DNA of 64,000 bases from Euglena gracilis. Lineage: Eukaryota > Euglenida > Euglenophyceae > Euglenales. Where the stretch lies: assembly GCA_039621445.1 (NCBI GenBank), contig CP154954.1, positions 2,790,001 through 2,854,000 on the forward strand. Direction: 5' to 3'. Shown here in pieces: positions 43,732 through 54,705 of this stretch (position 1 is its first letter; each line of letters begins with the position of its first letter). The notes beneath the pieces were generated by a model that saw only the letters and a program-made list of their open reading frames with translations, was not told the DNA's origin and did not search any database. Made by a program: the position numbers and the translations under genes.

Positions 43732-43775
43732 TCCATATTCTATATTCTATTCTATAATATCTATATAGGTATTGG
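43560..43775. repeat. AT-rich microsatellite region
   Basis: ATATGTATA-type sequence, then (TAT)n near 43700-43725 and TATTCTATTC repeats. It separates two exons. Confidence 0.85.
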
Positions 43776-43784
43776 GTGCTTGAG

Positions 43785-43930
43785 GGCGGACGACTTCCCC
43801 GCCGCCGCAGCGGAGGAGCTGGCCCTGGGGCTGCCGGCGTGTGTGGCGCTGGCCGGCCCGTCCCCGTACCACCCGCAGTGGACCCCGCCCTTGACCTTCA
43901 TGGACTTTGAGTCGCAGGACAACTCTCTGA
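43785..43930 (+). CDS. Exon of unknown (probably extracellular) protein
   Basis: One base then ADDFPAAAAEELALGLPACV, ALAGPSPYHPQWTPPLTFMD, FESQDNSL, with very strong G/C third-position bias. Acceptor TTGAG (43784) and donor GTGTGT. No recognised domain. Confidence 0.62.
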
Positions 43931-44579
43931 GTGTGTGTCCTTTGTTTGGAAACCAGACTCATTGAATCGGAAGGTGTTGAAATGCACGCATTTTGCAACT
44001 GACAGTACCCTAAATATAGGCCCGAAAGCAAGGTTTTCGAAGTGGCCCAAAGTTCTCCCGGAAAATGCCATTTTTATCACATTAAAACAAGGCAACATTC
44101 AAAACAAAGAATCGAAAAAACGGCCATTTTGGAGCATTGCCACAATCGTTGGGGGGGTGCCCCCCCTCCTTGACTTGGGGGGGGGTCCGACAAAACCACA
44201 TGTGTCTGCCCCCCCCCCCCAAAGTAAAGGTTTTCCTTCCGGCTCTTGATGTCAAATTATTTTAGCTGAATTTATGCTTAAAAGGTGCCCAAAATGCATG
44301 GGGGGGGTCCGACCTACCCCCACCTGCTCTTTTCCCACTCTTGTTGATCCCTGTCCCACCACCCGGGGGGGGGGGTAGGATCAGGCCGACTGGGCATCGC
44401 GAAGCGCCGAAAAAGATTGGACCCAAAATTTGACCCACAAAAGGAGCCCGCTCCTCCGCGGGAGCACCCTGGGGGGTTGGTGGACGGGCACTAACCCTCC
44501 TGGTCTTTCAAGAAAGAAACTCTACCCAAAATTCCCAAAACTCTTCCTGAGGGAGAAATTTTCAGGTGCCAAAACAAAT

Positions 44580-44797
44580 AACCCCCCCTAATAGAAGCAC
44601 AGGTGCGCTTATAGTGGACCGGCGCCTCCGGCAGCGGGGGGGGGGGTTCGCTTCTATTTGGACCCTGCCTGGACGATTTTTGTTGGTATCTTTTAGAAAT
44701 CCCATCAAAATGGGGGGTGCGCTCTTATTTGGACCCTGCGCTCTTATTTGGACCCTGCGCTTCTTGCGGCCTCGTGCTTCTATTAGGAGGGGGGTTT
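44580..44797. repeat. Fold-back repeat with CTAATAGAAGC ends
   Basis: CCCCCCTAATAGAAGCAC (44582) pairs with GTGCTTCTATTAGGAGGGG (44776). Inside are direct repeats of GCTCTTATTTGGACCCTGC and a GGCGCCTCCGGC hairpin. Related ends (AATAGAAGCCCCC) bound the repeat at 52048-52445. Confidence 0.75.
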
Positions 44798-45360
44798 TAG
44801 TTGTATGAAGGGTGGAATGCGCAAACCAACAAGAAAATGAAGGACACACAACGGTCATGGTGCAAAACAGTTTATCTCCAAATTTCCCTCTGAAAATTCG
44901 CAGTTTTCTGTTCTTCCCTGTAGAGATGGCCGCAGTGTGTAGGATCCATTGAAGGCCATGTTGGGAATTGCGGGATAAAGTTGGGGGGTGCAGTTCCGTG
45001 GTTTTTTGTTTTTATTTGGTTTAAATCCCGGCCTGCAATGACCTGATTTTGGCTTGTTTATGGACCTTGGAATTAACTTTGGTTCTGCTTCCTAGTGTGT
45101 GATCCTAGGACGACGGAGTTGGTTGCTTTACAGAATTTATGGGTAGCCCTGGGTTTTATGTGTCCTGGCTCACTTCTTTGAGTACCTGCCCTCCCCCTGC
45201 CCAACGACCACAACTATATACCGACCCCCCCCCCCGCCCGCAAGTCAGGTCAGGGGGTGTCAGGGGGTCAGGTCAGTTGCATCAGAGTGCATACGACCAC
45301 TCCCCCCCTGGTCGGGGTTGTAGGAATTTGAGGACCAGTGACATCAACCTTCGGCTGCAC

Positions 45361-45438
45361 AGATTACAGCACGTTCTCCGCCGCCTCAACCGCCTTGGAC
45401 GTCCTCAGCCTTGGGCAGCCCGTGACCACGCAGGAACG
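45361..45438 (+). CDS. Short exon of unknown protein
   Basis: Frame with good third-position bias: YSTFSAASTALDVLSLGQPV then TTQE. The acceptor is ambiguous (CACAG at 45360 or TACAG at 45367); donor CG/GTTTTC. The 'TALDVL' word is shared with the exon at 41725, but no domain is recognised. Confidence 0.45.
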
Positions 45439-45744
45439 GTTTTCCCTGAAACGCCCCGATTATGCCGCTGCTCTCAGAATGGTTTTTGTCTCGGCCGTGG
45501 ATGGTTTTTGTGTTTTAGGCTTTTGGGCCATACTGTGTGACCTCCGCACCCTCTCAAAGGATTTCGATGTTGGGTTGTTGATGGTGGGTTAAGGTTGTCG
45601 ATGGTGGGTTGTTGGAGCTGTGCTGAGCCTCTGGAGCTGTGCCAAGGGTTAGTCTGACTATATTGCTGGCCAGCTGAAACAATTTTGTTTTCTGTCAGCC
45701 TTTTTGTCAAGGAGCTTTGGTGCGTGTTTTCGCAGGGGGGGGGG

Positions 45745-45945
45745 AAATGCGTTGCGCATTTTTCCGCATTTTTGCGCATTTTTTTGCTCATTTTTGTCAA
45801 TTTTTCAAAAATGCGCATTTTTTGCGCATTTTTTTTTGCACATTTTCCCCTCCTTTTTTGCACATTTTCCATTTTTTTTGCCCATTTTTTGCGCATTTTT
45901 TGCCCAATTTTGCACATTTTGCCATTTTTGCACATTTTCCACCCA
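45745..45945. repeat. GCGCATTTTT repeat tract (also 46345-46400)
   Basis: Tandem degenerate GCGCATTTTT/GCACATTTT units; a shorter run recurs at 46345-46400. Phe/His-rich frames across it are artefacts. Confidence 0.85.
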
Positions 45946-46879
45946 AATCACATGCTCACCAAATTTTGTCCACGTTCAACTGACCCATTTCTGTAACCAA
46001 CGAACCCATTGTCGCACTTTTTTTCCACCCAAGGGTCCCGCCTCAAGAGAAAACCCTTGGGTGATGAGGTGTGGGTACTCATCCAATGACGATGAGGACA
46101 CTAGGGGTTTCAGAGACCCCACATTGACACGTAACCAAGGCGGGAATCCCACTCCCCTGGTCACAAGTAAGGGGCAACCATGGCTGATATTGTTGGTTAT
46201 GGTGAACGGAGAGTGACGCCTTGGTCATTCATTTTTTGGGCCAAAATGCCTTCATTTCAGCTCTTTTTGGTGATTTTGGTTTAATTTTGGGTTTATTGTT
46301 GGAAGTTTTTCTAAGTCCTTTTTCCCTTAGGAATCTCACAAACTCAGCGCATTTTTTGCGCATTTTTTTGCGCATTTTTGCGCATTTTTGCGCATTTTTT
46401 CCGAGGGCCGTCCAGCGCATTTCCCCCCCCCTGGTTTTCGGCAACGCCAATCGAGATTCGTGAACCCCCTCCCGCTACCAGCTATTTCTGCCTGAGGGGT
46501 TCTGTGTTGGAGACTGTTGTCTTGCAGTATTTCATCCTGCAATATGACTTCTTTACAAAGAAAAATTAAACCGCAACGGAACTGCCAACACTCCTCTGAC
46601 AGTTTCTTGGATTGATGAAAACATTTTGCAGTTGTGAACGCCTGTGTCAACCATATCAACCATCCGGATGGTTATTCCATGGGTTTTCATCTTCTTGTTT
46701 TCTTTTTCAAAAACCTACAAAAAATCTTTACATTTCAAAGTCCGTATAATAATTTCGAAAAAAGCTGCAAAACCTACATGGGCTTTCCCCCCTTCGCAAA
46801 CACAGTCAGGCAACACGAGCCAGGGGAATTCTTCTTCGGGCAAAATCCCGTGAATCAAAAAGATTTATCTGAAACGTCC

Positions 46880-46962
46880 CGCGTGGCCGGCAATTGCATG
46901 ACGATGGCGACCACCAACTGGACCTGCGGACAGTCCAGCGGTCCCGTAGCTACTCTGGCCAG
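46880..46962 (+). CDS. Possible exon abutting an introner
   Basis: Open frame GNCMTMATTNWTCGQSSGPV then ATLA with an NWT sequon, ending where the fold-back element (46960) begins. The start is not fixed and a second frame is also open, so the reading frame is tentative. Confidence 0.35.
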
Positions 46963-47252
46963 GCTCTTTCTTTCTTTCTTTCTTTTTTTTTTTTTAAGGA
47001 AGCCACACCCCTGGGGGGGGCTGGGTGTAATGGACAGGCAGGGCGTAGGGCATTTTCGACCCCCCCAGGGGGGTCGGGTTTTGGGGTGGGTAATGCTACA
47101 GCACACCGGCCATTTTCAAAGGAATTTGGCTGGGTCCGCAGGCATCGGGGTCCAGAACCGACCCCCGGGGGTGTGCCTGCTGTGGGCAGGCACCCCATAG
47201 CACCAGGCACCCCCCCCCCTGGGGGTTGTGTAAAAAGAAGTCAGACTCTGGC
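46952..47252. mobile_element. Fold-back DNA element with perfect TSD ACTCTGGC
   Basis: The element proper spans 46960-47244 (285 bp). It starts CAGGCTCTTTCTTTC and ends AAAAAGAAGTCAG (partial inverted match). The TSD ACTCTGGC is at 46952-46959 and 47245-47252. The interior shares GGCCATTTTCAAAGGAATTT, the CTGGGTC core and the GTGCCTGCTGTGGGCAGGCAC palindrome with the elements at 14648, 31092 and 51169. It is flanked on both sides by G/C-biased open sequence. Confidence 0.88.
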
Positions 47253-47259
47253 GCCACCG

Positions 47260-49400
47260 CCGTCGCCGCCACCTCCTCTGCTGCCAAGTGGGCCGTGATG
47301 GGTGGCCAGCCCGGGTCTCAGCCACGACTGTCCTCGGTGGCCCCACTGCCTGCCGTTTTGTAGTCTGCTCTGCCCCGATGTGGCCATGCAGCGAGGTTGT
47401 TGGGAGTGACGGCGTTCGATATCGATATCGGCTGGCGGTCTGTGAGTCATTTCTTCATTTTTTTTAAATTTGATTTGCTCGTCACCATTTCCACAGTTAT
47501 TATTTCCCCGCACTGATTTCAGGAGGCGCACGCACTTTGCAGGGTTGCCAATGACTTTCCAGGAACAGCCGTGGTGCCGCATGGAGCCTCCAGAGGAGAA
47601 GGAGGTCCCCCAAATGGCAAGGCACATGCGCTCGATTCGGCCCCGGACTGCGCTCAACCCCACCTCTGTTGATGTCTCCCCGTTGACGTGCCCCCCAGGT
47701 TTGCTCGTGTGCCATAATTAATCGAAACCAAACCCAGGCTGCCCGCCGTGGTGGAAACAAAAGCCGGTAAAACGGAACTTCCAAACATGTCTCCCTGTGT
47801 TTTCTGTGTATTGAATGTGGTCTTTTGCACCCCTGACTGTGACGTTACCCAGCCGAGAAATACATGCTCCATTTCGAGCCGCATCAACAAATTGCTCCTT
47901 GGTCCATTGAGAACCCCTGCACTGCCTCTCAGTTCTACCAGCCTGCCCCCCCTCAGGAACATACCAGTTCCTCCCCCCTACCCAGGCTTCTTCTGAGCTG
48001 GTGCGTTTCAGACTGAACTGTTCTTTTTCTTTAAAAGTAGAAAATTTCTCAACATCAAGGTTCTGAAGCAGGGGTTTTTTGAGTCGTGGACCCCCGGGGG
48101 GGGGAGGGGGGGGTAGGGTGGGTGGGTCCGGCCGAGCCCCCCCCCCCGGGGGGGGGTTCCCTCGGAGGGGGGGTTCCCCCGGAGGGGGGAGGGGGGGTGG
48201 GATATACTTTTCGGCGCCGCACTGCCGCAGGCGCGGAAAAAATGCTATTTTTAGCACCTTTCGCGATTTTCGGCCATTTTTTTTGTGGGTCCCCCGGGCC
48301 CCCCCCCCCCCCCCGGGCCCCCCCAGGGGGTGGTGGGTGGGTGGGGGGACCCCCCCCCGTCTTTAAAAAAAAACCCTGTTCTGAAGTCACCTTGAGGGTT
48401 TTGATATTCTTTTTCTGTTTTGTGTTTTTCTGAGTGCATATCAAGTTCCCTGAGTTCCTGCACGCCGGGGAGGTGTAAGAGGAAATGAATATTCCTTGCA
48501 ACTTTGCGCATTGTTGCTCTCCTCTCCCGGTGTGATGTGCCCTTCGATAAGCCCAGGGGGGATTTTTTATGGTGCAAAAATTAAGGTTTATGAAATATTT
48601 GGGCCGGTGGAATATTATTTGGGGAGGGGTATATTTTCGATTATTATATTTTTTTTAATAAACATGAGCAATATCAGGTTTTGGGTGTTTGAATGCGCCT
48701 TAAAGAATTACAAGAACCTATCAATGGGGGTTCCGCAAAATGTATTCCAGCCCCAATTTTTGGTGGCCGCCTTTTTCTGCAGTGGTCGGTGGCCGGTGAC
48801 CCTCATTGATGTTTTAAGCCTTCTGACAGAATCCCACCCATATTGAGTTCTGTTCCATCTTAGTTAAGCACGGGCGACATGTGAGGTTACCCCTTAATTC
48901 TAATGCCCCCCCCCCCCCAATGGACAGGTGTGACCCCCTCTCGACCTAAGTTGCCCACACAGAGGTTCGTGTGCGCCGCCCCTCGGCTGGGTCTGGCAGC
49001 GTTTGCCTGTCAACACCACTGAATTCTGCCGTGACACAAATCCCGAGGCTCTCACCAGTTCATGGCTGAGCGGTTCAGCTGAAAAGTCAGAAGCCTGCCC
49101 CGAACGGCGTCGTCCCCGACGACCTAATCTGTGCAGACTGCCTCCAAATGGGGCAGTACTGCCCGAGCAGGGCTACCCCAGTGTCCCTGACTCCTCCCTC
49201 CCTGATACTGTTGAGGATTTCTAAAAACTTAAGACTTAAACAATGTGTCCCCCCTGATTGGTGATCCTGGGGGTGGGTGGGTGCCCCTCACCCCTGGGGG
49301 GGGGGGTCGGGCCGGATACCCCAATGCGGGGGTTGTTCTCCCCTAGAGAAGGTCAGTCAGCACCCAGTCAGCACCCAGTCAGTCAATCAGACAGTCAGTC
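47260..49400. other. No supported exon outside the element
   Basis: Apart from the 48069-48378 element this stretch has only weakly open frames. One, 49003-49224, is Cys/Pro-rich (LCRLPPNGAVLPEQG) but lacks third-position bias. Confidence 0.35.
48061..48386. mobile_element. Fold-back DNA element with perfect TSD TTCTGAAG
   Basis: The element proper spans 48069-48378 (310 bp). The left end CAGGGGTTTTTTGAGTCG pairs with the inverted right end GTCTTTAAAAAAAAACCCTG. The TSD TTCTGAAG is at 48061-48068 and 48379-48386. The interior has C/G runs, a GCGCCGCACTGCCGCAGGCGC hairpin region and TTTCGCGATTTTCGGCCATT. The closest ends are those of 6507 and 20709. Confidence 0.92.
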
Positions 49401-49492
49401 ACGATGACTACCTGACTGACCGACTGACTGACTGACCGACTGACTGACTGACTGACTGACTGACTGACTGACTGACTGACTGACTGACTGAC
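49381..49492. repeat. (GACT)n tetranucleotide repeat
   Basis: About 25 GACT units with a few GACC variants. The Ser-Val-Gln repeats on the minus strand are an artefact. Confidence 0.95.
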
Positions 49493-49545
49493 AAGGAGGA
49501 GGTTGGGTGATGGCCCCAGCCCCGGGTGCTCAACAAAACCCCCAG

Positions 49546-49759
49546 GTCCGCCGCCTTCCGCCCTTCCGGTCCCCCGCCTGCCCTTCCGGCCCAGCCCTGT
49601 GCCCGGGGGACGGCCTCCTCCACTCCTGCCTGAAGCCCCGCACCGCCCGCTGGCTGGCCACCCCGGCCCCGGCCGGCGGGTACACCGACGAGGCGCAGTG
49701 CGCGTTCTACTGCCCCGACGCCGGCCAATACCGGCTGGGCTCGAGCTGCCCGGGCTTGG
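49546..49759 (+). CDS. Cys-rich extracellular-type exon
   Basis: Strong coding bias across a 71-residue frame: PACPSGPALCPGDGLLHSCL, KPRTARWLATPAPAGGYTDE, AQCAFYCPDAGQYRLGSSCP. Seven Cys with a 'GxYxLGSSCP' turn resemble EGF/ephrin-receptor-like Cys modules (C...C..G.Y....C). Acceptor CCCCCAG at 49539-49545; donor ambiguous (49760 or 49767). This is the first of a series of exons with Cys and N-glycosylation sequons that probably form one large secreted or surface protein. Confidence 0.68.
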
Positions 49760-50070
49760 GTTGTAGGTCGGGGTGTGCGCTTTTGGCTGCTGTGTTTTTC
49801 CTCCATCTCTGTTTTCTTCTTGGCGTTTCTTTTTAATACTTGATTACTTTATTTTTTATACCTATTAATTGAGGAGTACATTTGCGTTACATTCAAATCT
49901 ATATCCAGTGCATTTGAGCAGTACCTAATAGCACCTCTGTCCCAGGGTGCACCTACTTGAGTTGGGGAGGCCCACAGGATGGAGGGGAGGCTCGGATCCA
50001 AGGGGTTGCGGGGGAAACCACTGGGAAGGTCCAAACCCCCAGTTCTCATCGTTGTTGGCGATTTCATCAG

Positions 50071-50282
50071 GTGTTCCGGCGCTGTACCGCAATGCCTGTT
50101 TTTTTCACAGCCAATCCCGGCATTCTCCGCGAGCACCCGCGGTCCCTGCCGCCTCTGTGTGGTTATTTGTGTGCGTGGGTGGCGCTCTGCCCCCCCACCG
50201 AAGCCCGCCGGGGCCTCACGCTGCCCAGCGGCTGGTACTCTCCTGACGGGGTCGTGGCGCTGCCCTGTGCCGTGCCTGCGGG
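50071..50282 (+). CDS. Cys-rich extracellular-type exon
   Basis: Third-position bias supports the frame REHPRSLPPLCGYLCAWVAL, CPPTEARRGLTLPSGWYSPD, GVVALPCAVPAG. The 'GWYSPDG...C' turn parallels GxY...C modules of the preceding exon. An internal acceptor (TTTTCACAG, 50111) could make the exon begin there instead. The 3' end is approximate. Confidence 0.6.
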
Positions 50283-50344
50283 CGTTGTTGTACCTCCGCT
50301 TGCGTCCCCACGTCCAGGGTGGTGGTGCTGCCTGGTGGCGATTT

Positions 50345-50500
50345 CTCCAAATTATTTATATAATATAATATGTATTTTCACAATATATGTTATATATTAT
50401 AATATGTATCGTATATTATAAATCTTGTATATTACATATATTTTTTATGTAATATTCATATACAATGTTTTATATATAACGTATAAAGTATTTTTTTCTG
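50345..50500. repeat. AT-rich TATATTATA tract
   Basis: ATATAATATGTATTTT-like sequence of about 150 bp in an intron. Confidence 0.8.
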
Positions 50501-50960
50501 TCACAAATATGCAGCCCATTTTCCCCTGCTTCAGCAAATCAAAATTGCTTGTTCTTGAGGCAAACAATTCGCTCCAGGGAAGCTCTTTGTAACCTTCCAA
50601 CCAGAGGCCGAAAGGGCTTCACTGCCGGGGGGGGGGCAACCACCATCCTTCTTCAAGCAGGCCTGATTTTTCCAGCCACTGAGCTGGAACCCCCTTCAGT
50701 CGTTAAGCAACGCCCTGCATCCAACCCTCCACAGTGCACCACAATTGTAATAATAATGATAATAATTGTGCAATTGCTGTATAATAATTGGAATACCAAT
50801 TGTACAGTTGCTCCTCGAGTCTGCCATTGCCGTTGGAGTTTGCAGAACCGCCAACTCAAGCTGAGCGAGTGGCCACCCCCGGCTTCCCCGGCCAGGCCGT
50901 GTTTTTTTTCTTTTCACTGTGGCCCACCGCCGGGTCGTGCCACTGCGACCCTGCCCGCAG

Positions 50961-51060
50961 CGTTTTGTGGAATTCTCGGGGCTGGCCCAGGGCCGCACGC
51001 CGACCTCCTGCCCCCTCCACTCCGTGGCGTGGACGGCGTCCAGGCCGCTTCCCGACAACA
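50961..51060 (+). CDS. Exon of large extracellular-type protein
   Basis: After the acceptor CCCGCAG: RFVEFSGLAQGRTPTSCPLH then SVAWTASRPLPDN, nearly all third positions G/C. No recognised domain. The donor is not definite (possible GC at 51061). Confidence 0.6.
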
Positions 51061-51160
51061 GCTTTCGAAGCCTCCCGACCCCCCCCCCCCGGTCGGCCCG
51101 GGCTGAGGTTGGAGGAGAGGTGGCACTTCCGGCAGGTGAGGACTGTCCAACTTAAGTGAG

Positions 51161-51473
51161 CGGGTCACCAGGCTTGTGCTTAGTCGGTTGCCTACCCCAC
51201 GGGGGGTGCTAGGGGCAGGCACCCGATCTGACCTCCCCCGGGGGGGGGTAGGGTTTTGGGGGTCCCTGCCATAGCAGGCACCCCCTCCGATCCTGGCGCC
51301 GGGGCCCGGAAAAGGCCATTTTCAATAAAAATTTTCTGGGTCCCTCTTAGTTGCACTAAGTCTTCTTGTCTGTTGTCCCCTCCGGACCCCTATCCCCCCT
51401 GGGGGTGCCTGCTAGGGCCAGGCACCCTATAGCACCCCCCCCCCCGGTCGGTAAGCACAAGCATGCGGGTCAC
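51161..51473. mobile_element. Fold-back DNA element with perfect TSD CGGGTCAC
   Basis: The element proper spans 51169-51465 (297 bp). The left end CAGGCTTGTGCTTAGTCGG pairs with the inverted right end GGTCGGTAAGCACAAGCATG. The TSD CGGGTCAC is at 51161-51168 and 51466-51473. It contains GGGTGCCTGCTAGGGCCAGGC, CTGGCGCCGGGG and GGCCATTTTCAATAAAAATT. Confidence 0.92.
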
Positions 51474-51751
51474 TCCAAACCCGTTTAGCCCTCTCCAGGC
51501 TGTCAAGCCCGAGAAACGGTCTGGTCATCAGTTTTGGCCAATGTGTGAAAAGTTGTCATATAGGTGTCAATATTGATGTGGGCTTATATCTATTATATTA
51601 CATGTATTATTATCATAAAAATACATTGTCTGCTGATTTAGGTCCCCAGCATGGCCGGCCTTCAAGTCACAGTTTCTTTTGGGGGATAGGTGTTCGTTCA
51701 GATGGCCAAAACGACACCGGGGCACAGTTGCATAATGCCGCGACGCCACAG

Positions 51752-51853
51752 GAGAGCGGCCTGGCTTTATGGCAGGCGGCGGCCGTCAACCCCCACCCGC
51801 TGCTGCTCTGCGGTGTGCAGCGCGTGACACAGCCCGGCTCGCCGGAGCATTCC
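51752..51853 (+). CDS. Exon of large extracellular-type protein
   Basis: Acceptor GCCACAG, donor GTAGAT, phase 0 on both sides: ESGLALWQAAAVNPHPLLLC then GVQRVTQPGSPEHS. Strong coding bias. Function unknown. Confidence 0.65.
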
Positions 51854-52047
51854 GTAGATTTATGCCAACCGACGGGGTGTCGATGTCGACGTCATTGTCA
51901 TGAACTTCCCCACCTGCCTGCCACCAACGTGCCACAACCCCCGGCCATACCAGGCGATGCCCGAGACCTGATTGTGTCTGAGAACTGGACATTGGACATT
52001 GCCTGAGACCTGACTTGGCTGGGGTCGGTTACCAAAGAGGGCAGGGG

Positions 52048-52052
52048 TGCCG

Positions 52053-52088
<36 letters not shown>

Positions 52089-52445
52089 CGAATAGAAGCC
52101 CCCCTCGGTTTTCAACCAGTTTTCCGAATAGTGCCCCCCCCCCCCCGAACGGAAGCCTCTCAGTTGGGACGGCAAGGCAGGGGTTGAAGGCTGCAGCCAT
52201 TGCTGCTTTGAACCTCAACAGTCCTTTGGCATCTTCAGCCATTGGTTCAATGAGCAGTATTGTGGAAGCATCCAAATCGTCCACAAGTGTAACATTTTGC
52301 AGCAGATTTGACATGGCTGGAAAAGGACATATGGACCCCCTGGTTTCAGAATAGTGCCCCCCCCCCCCCGAAAAAAGCCCCCCCCGGGTTTTCGACCAGT
52401 TTCCCAAATAGCAGCCCCCGGGGGCTTCTATTCGGGGGGGTTATG
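52048..52445. repeat. Fold-back repeat with AATAGAAGCCCCC ends
   Basis: The left GTAACCCC...GAATAGAAGCCCCC arm and right GGGGGCTTCTATTCGGGGG arm are inverted copies. Each is followed inward by a GGTTTTCxACCAGTTTxCC word and AATAGTGCCCC. The flanks GGGGTGCC/GGGGCTGC are a poor 8-bp match. Confidence 0.75.
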
Positions 52446-52446
52446 G

Positions 52447-52570
52447 GGCTGCGTCTCGGCCGGGAGCTTCACTCTCGCGATGTTCATCAAGGTGGATGGG
52501 GCCCTGTTGACCGCTGCCTTGTCCGCCGCCGGCAACGTGACAGACGGCGTGATATTGGACCTACTCCGGT
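52447..52570 (+). CDS. Exon of large extracellular-type protein
   Basis: Open, G/C-biased frame GCVSAGSFTLAMFIKVDGAL, LTAALSAAGNVTDGVILDLL, R, with an NVT sequon. The 5' end coincides with the right end of the AATAGAAGC fold-back repeat, so no classic acceptor is visible. The donor GTGTGG after CGGT fits the phase of the next exon. Confidence 0.58.
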
Positions 52571-52686
52571 GTGTGGCGCACAAATAGTCACAAATTAGTC
52601 ACAAATAAAATCTTTCCCCACAACAGAAACACACACCCACACCCGTACCTGCACCCGCACTGGCCCTGGCGCGGTGTGGTACACAG

Positions 52687-53138
52687 CCTTCGTCGCCCGC
52701 TGGCAGTCCTACCTCCGCTCCTTGGTGGATCCATCCCTCTCGCTGGCGCCGGTCGCCTCACTGGACGCTGTGTCCGCCGCCCCCTGCCCGTCACCGCCTT
52801 CCCGAGAGAACCCGCCTCCCGCAGCCGCATCCTCCTCGCTCCCCGGGCATCCGCCAGTGCCGGCTCCGGTTCAGCAGCCCATGCCTGCCCCGGCGACCCC
52901 GCGGATCCCGCCTGCCCCCCTCCCGGGCTCATCCAGCTCCCCGACGCCAACCCCCCCGCCAGCACGGCCACGCCCCCCCCGGTCGTCCCTACACCACCCC
53001 AGCCGGGCACGGCGCCCCGCCCCTCCACCGATGGATCCCCGGCCCCTCAAACGGCAGTCCACCCTGACCGCCTGGATGCAGCCGCCCCGCGCCCGGTCGC
53101 CGCCCCACGGCTGGGCAACGGAGGGCCCTCCGACCTAG
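52687..53138 (+). CDS. Pro-rich exon with PIP-box-like C-terminus
   Basis: After the acceptor GTACACAG: FVARWQSYLRSLVDPSLSLA, then a long Pro/Ala/Ser stretch, ending DPRPLKRQSTLTAWMQPPRA and a stop at 53136-53138. The KRQSTLTAWM word resembles a PCNA-interacting (PIP) box (QxxL.. then aromatic). Coding bias is best in this frame up to about 52790; downstream a second frame (stop at 53192-53194) is equally open and has somewhat better bias. A frameshift or an unrecognised intron is therefore possible, and the PIP-box reading should be treated as tentative. Confidence 0.45.
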
Positions 53139-53696
53139 CCTCGGCGGGCGCGGGCGCGGGAATCACGGTGATGGCCATCAGCCACCGCCGTTGAGCCCAT
53201 GCAGCGCCCGGTGATGGACGACTCCATCACCAACCGAACCCCCCCCCCCCCCGTACCTGCACCCGCACCCACACCCACACCCACACGCACCAACACACAC
53301 ATGCACACACCCTGCAACTGCAAATCTCTCCACAGACAGGGAAGGTCTGTTGTTGCCATAGATTCATTTAACACTGGTGATGCCCTTCCCTGTGGAAACC
53401 TTAGGGGGGCGCTTTGAAAACAGCACATGGGTGGGTTTGGCCCAGGAAGAAGTGCCCCTTCCGTAGGGGTCACTATGCGAATCTATGGTCGTTGGGAAAT
53501 GAATATCTGCTGTGTAACAACACTCGCAGAAAAGGATTTCGCTGGATGTGAATTTGGATCACGCTGGATTCGGGTTTTTTTTGTTTGGAGAATGCTGCCG
53601 GCACTCTCCATCCCACAACCAAATCCTTTTGCGTCCCGGGAACCCTATCACCCTTCGGCCCCACCTGCTCACTCTCCACCCGCGCCCTGCGTCCAG

Positions 53697-53830
53697 GTTC
53701 CCCCCGGACTTCTGGAGCTGGTCCCTCCTCCATCGGCCGGCGTCGCAAATCCGGGGCAACAGCACCCCGTCCGTCGCGGTCGCCATGGTGCTCAACACGG
53801 TGAATGCTCAAACGGTGGTCAGTGCTCAAG
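53697..53830 (+). CDS. Exon of large extracellular-type protein
   Basis: After the acceptor GTCCAG one base, then FPPDFWSWSLLHRPASQIRG, NSTPSVAVAMVLNTVNAQTV, VSAQ; donor GTGGCC. Coding bias is strong from residue 15. An NST sequon supports an extracytoplasmic location. Confidence 0.6.
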
Positions 53831-54589
53831 GTGGCCCGGAAAACTCCTGCCTGTTGACTTTGAATTCTTTGCTCTCTCTTTGTTTGAGATTGGTACACAG
53901 ATCTCATTCTTGTCCGTCCCCAATTGGCTGCAGGAATTATGTCTGCGGACCAATGGTCCAATGAGCAACGGGGAAAAAGGCGGACCAAGTTCAAGGTTTT
54001 TAAGTTTGCTTTTTGTGAATGTCTTTTTAAAAGGATAGCATTTAGCAGGTAATGTCTGTTCATCTGCCTATGGACCTCAACAAAAGTCACCTGATTGGAT
54101 GAAATTTCATTGTAGACCGTCTGAATGCCATCACTTATTTTGTGTCGCTCCTAGTCTCGTAGAATGTATTTACGTGAAATGTGCATATGAATGTATTGAA
54201 TCAGATAGTTCGATGCCCCCTGGGGGTGGTATAAAGGTGTACACTTGATTGGCCACGGCACCCTGGGGGTGAGTGAGGCTAGGGTTAGGCCAGACCAAAA
54301 CTCGGCCCTCATTCCCCCTGACTGCTCCCTCGCTGGGCCGGGCTGCCCAAAGACGTCAGATGGGCGGGAGAAAGAAAGGTGAAGGCCTGGCGGCAGTTAT
54401 TAGACTGCGCCCGTCCGATAGAAGGAAAGGGAAGGAGAGAGGCCAATTGTAAGCCAGTTGTCATTTTGCCTTCATTAACCCCCAGAGTTCGGTGGCCAAC
54501 CAAGTGTCCACTTGGATGCCCCCGGTGGGTGGCATCAAAAGGAACACCCACCATAATGTCACCTGTCGCAAATACCCCCTTACTGATGT

Positions 54590-54705
54590 GGATCCTGACC
54601 CGCCTTGCCGTCGCCACTTTCGCCCTCCAACCGGATGTGTGGTATCGGGTCGGGGCTGTGGCGGACGCCGACTCGCATCTGCTGACATTTACTGCTGGCC
54701 AGAGG
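54590..54705 (+). CDS. Exon with 'VWYRV' motif
   Basis: Frame TRLAVATFALQPDVWYRVGA then VADADSHLLTFTAGQR, with biased third positions. The 'PDVWYRVG...LLTFTAG' run resembles one strand pair of beta-sandwich modules such as the PPC domain (xVWYRF...). This is only a weak resemblance. The acceptor is not identified; donor AGG/GTCGTC. Confidence 0.5.

Noticed and set aside
45704-46216. Phe/His-rich ORFs
   Set aside because: Translation of the GCGCATTTTT repeat; no coding bias.
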